From Flavobacterium sp. Root420 (lineage in GTDB: Bacteria; Bacteroidota; Bacteroidia; Flavobacteriales; Flavobacteriaceae): a stretch of 64,000 bases of DNA. The DNA lies in assembly GCF_001427905.1 (NCBI RefSeq), contig NZ_LMEF01000032.1:525-64524 (forward strand), in the 5' to 3' direction. Below the pieces are notes generated by a model. That model was not told the origin of the DNA. It saw only the letters and a program-made list of their open reading frames with translations, and ran no database searches. Positions 62,819 through 64,000 of this stretch are shown piece by piece. The position numbers and the translations under genes are program-made. Within the stretch, counting starts at the first letter, position 1, and each line of letters opens with the position of its first letter.

Positions 62819-64000
62819 ATGTTAGATATAAAAGATTTTTCCATTTTTGAGAATCATTCAAATTTTGATTTTAAAGGATTTTTATTAAAAATTCTTAGCT
62901 ACTGGAAATGGTTTTTAGTTAGTTTGATTATTGCATTTACGATTGCCTATCAGGTAAATATCCGCAAAGAAAAAATCTACGGAATGCAAACGATGATTTC
63001 TATTAAAGAGGAAAGCAATCCGTTTTTTACATCTAACACAAGTTTGGTTTTTAATTGGGGAGGTATTTCAGATCAGGTAAACGGAATATCAACCATATTG
63101 CAATCTAGATCCCATAATGAATTAGTAGTTAGTAAATTACAGTTTTATATCGATTACCTAACACAGGGAAAATATAATTTGGTAGATGCTTATGGTGCAG
63201 TTCCTTTTTATGTAGATATTGACAAATCAAAAGGTCAGCTTGCCAATGTTTTAATAGGAATAAAATTTTTAAGTCCCAATGAATATGAAATCCGAATTCC
63301 ATTTGAAAATAATTCAGTTTCACTAATTAATTATTCTGACAATTCTTATTCCAATACAGCTGTTCAACCCACTGAGTTTGTGAAAAAATATAAAGTTGGA
63401 GACCAGGTTTCATTGCCTTTTCTGAATTGGAAATTACAAATAAATGATAATCCGGGACTTTATAATGGAAATGAATACTTTGTAAGATTTAATGATTTTG
63501 ATGGTACAGTTTCCCGATATAAAGGAATCAATGTTGACGCTGATGATAAAGCGGGTTCCATATTAACCTTAGGAATGCAGGGCACAAACAAAGCCAGAAT
63601 GGTTGAATATTTGAATTCGACAGTAAAAATGTTAATCAAAATTCAACTTGATGGTAAAAACCAATTTGCAACTAATACAATAAGATTCATCGACAGTACT
63701 CTTGTTGCTATGGAGTCGCAATTGAAACAAAATGGTAACGAATTAAAGTCTTTTAGAAAAGATAAAAACATCTACGAAATCGAAGGTGGAGGTGCTAAGT
63801 TTTCGGACAAAATAATGGATTTTGATGTTGAAAGAGATCAGGTTTCCAGAAAAATAGCGTACTACAATTCCTTAAAAATGTACTTGAATAATAGTGTTGA
63901 TTATTCAAGATTGCCAGCTCCGTCTGTTGCAGGAATTGAAGATCCTAATATTGTGGTTGCTGTATCAAAACTTATTGCGCTTTCTACCCAAAGATCAGAA
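62819..64000 (+). CDS. Wzc-like polysaccharide co-polymerase / tyrosine autokinase, N-terminal part (cut by window end)
   Basis: 394 residues seen, with the frame open to the end of the window. ATG 62819. An N-terminal membrane helix at about 29-47 (WKWFLVSLIIAFTIAYQV) is followed by a large periplasmic Wzz-type region (GISTILQSRSHNELVVSKLQ, then coiled-coil-like ATNTIRFIDSTLVAMESQLK and NGNELKSFRKDKNIYEIEG). The C-terminal kinase part would lie beyond 64000. It sets chain length and drives export with the Wza-like protein. Confidence 0.88.
   Translation, partial: MLDIKDFSIFENHSNFDFKGFLLKILSYWKWFLVSLIIAFTIAYQVNIRKEKIYGMQTMISIKEESNPFFTSNTSLVFNWGGISDQVNGISTILQSRSHNELVVSKLQFYIDYLTQGKYNLVDAYGAVPFYVDIDKSKGQLANVLIGIKFLSPNEYEIRIPFENNSVSLINYSDNSYSNTAVQPTEFVKKYKVGDQVSLPFLNWKLQINDNPGLYNGNEYFVRFNDFDGTVSRYKGINVDADDKAGSILTLGMQGTNKARMVEYLNSTVKMLIKIQLDGKNQFATNTIRFIDSTLVAMESQLKQNGNELKSFRKDKNIYEIEGGGAKFSDKIMDFDVERDQVSRKIAYYNSLKMYLNNSVDYSRLPAPSVAGIEDPNIVVAVSKLIALSTQRSE

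Noticed and set aside
5341..64000. A defence, prophage or integrative element
   Set aside because: No integrase, transposase, restriction, toxin-antitoxin or phage gene was seen; base composition and gene types look like core genome throughout.

Overview
The window is a stretch of chromosome from a Flavobacterium-like member of the Bacteroidota. The evidence is low GC, a type IX secretion C-terminal domain followed by a PorP/SprF partner, a SusC/SusD pair, an S46 dipeptidyl-peptidase, Bacteroidota promoter boxes (TAnnTTTG, several with a TTG about 20 bp upstream), few Shine-Dalgarno sequences, and the ribosomal gene order rpsL-rpsG-fusA-rpsJ / rplC...rplQ without tuf, adk or map. It is mostly core genome. 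I see no rRNA, tRNA, CRISPR array, prophage, transposase gene or classical defence island.

Layout. 1-2386: 3' end of a repeat-rich T9SS-exported adhesin and its PorP/SprF partner. 2492-6647 (minus): a helical-repeat protein, a TonB-dependent receptor resembling the PQQ importer PqqU/YncD, and a PQQ-dependent sorbosone-type dehydrogenase lipoprotein; the last two may form a cofactor-uptake/use pair. 6833-10635: hpt, adk, a CNNM/CorC transporter-like protein and obgE. 10811-12955: S46 peptidase. 13119-19472 (minus): a 2117-residue alpha-2-macroglobulin with a TonB-receptor-plug-like insert. 19603-29574: TPR protein, mpl, a DUF1287 lipoprotein, the gnat-radC-yjjG-hypothetical run, rarA, rhomboid protease, a small secreted protein, DUF2490 and rlmB. 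29659-36170 (minus): SusD, SusC and an Omp85-type outer-membrane protein.

36340-53748 is the ribosomal block: the str operon (rpsL, rpsG, fusA, rpsJ) ending at a terminator; then, behind a new promoter with a leader hairpin, the S10-spc-alpha run from rplC to rplQ with secY, infA, rpmJ (easily missed, 38 codons) and rpoA. Within this run there is an internal promoter plus hairpin before rpsH, a long imperfect hairpin before rpsD and a small palindrome before rplQ. These are candidate ribosomal-protein feedback sites.

53996-64000: carA, eno and gltA, two guanidino-modifying-enzyme family hydrolases in tandem (the second is CtlX), MarC, a CoA-binding protein, recR, and the start of a polysaccharide export locus (Wza-like lipoprotein and a Wzc-like chain-length/kinase protein cut by the window edge).

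Intergenic spaces carry many short palindromic or repeated DNA words: 5191-5327, 5341-5374 with 20321-20354, 8011-8176 with 61159-61296, 9521-9622, 13061-13094, 21712-21815 and 58933-58962. They look like members of dispersed non-coding repeat families. Three genes (19603, 29574, 61325) have a -7 promoter box only 4-5 nt before the start codon, which suggests leaderless mRNAs.
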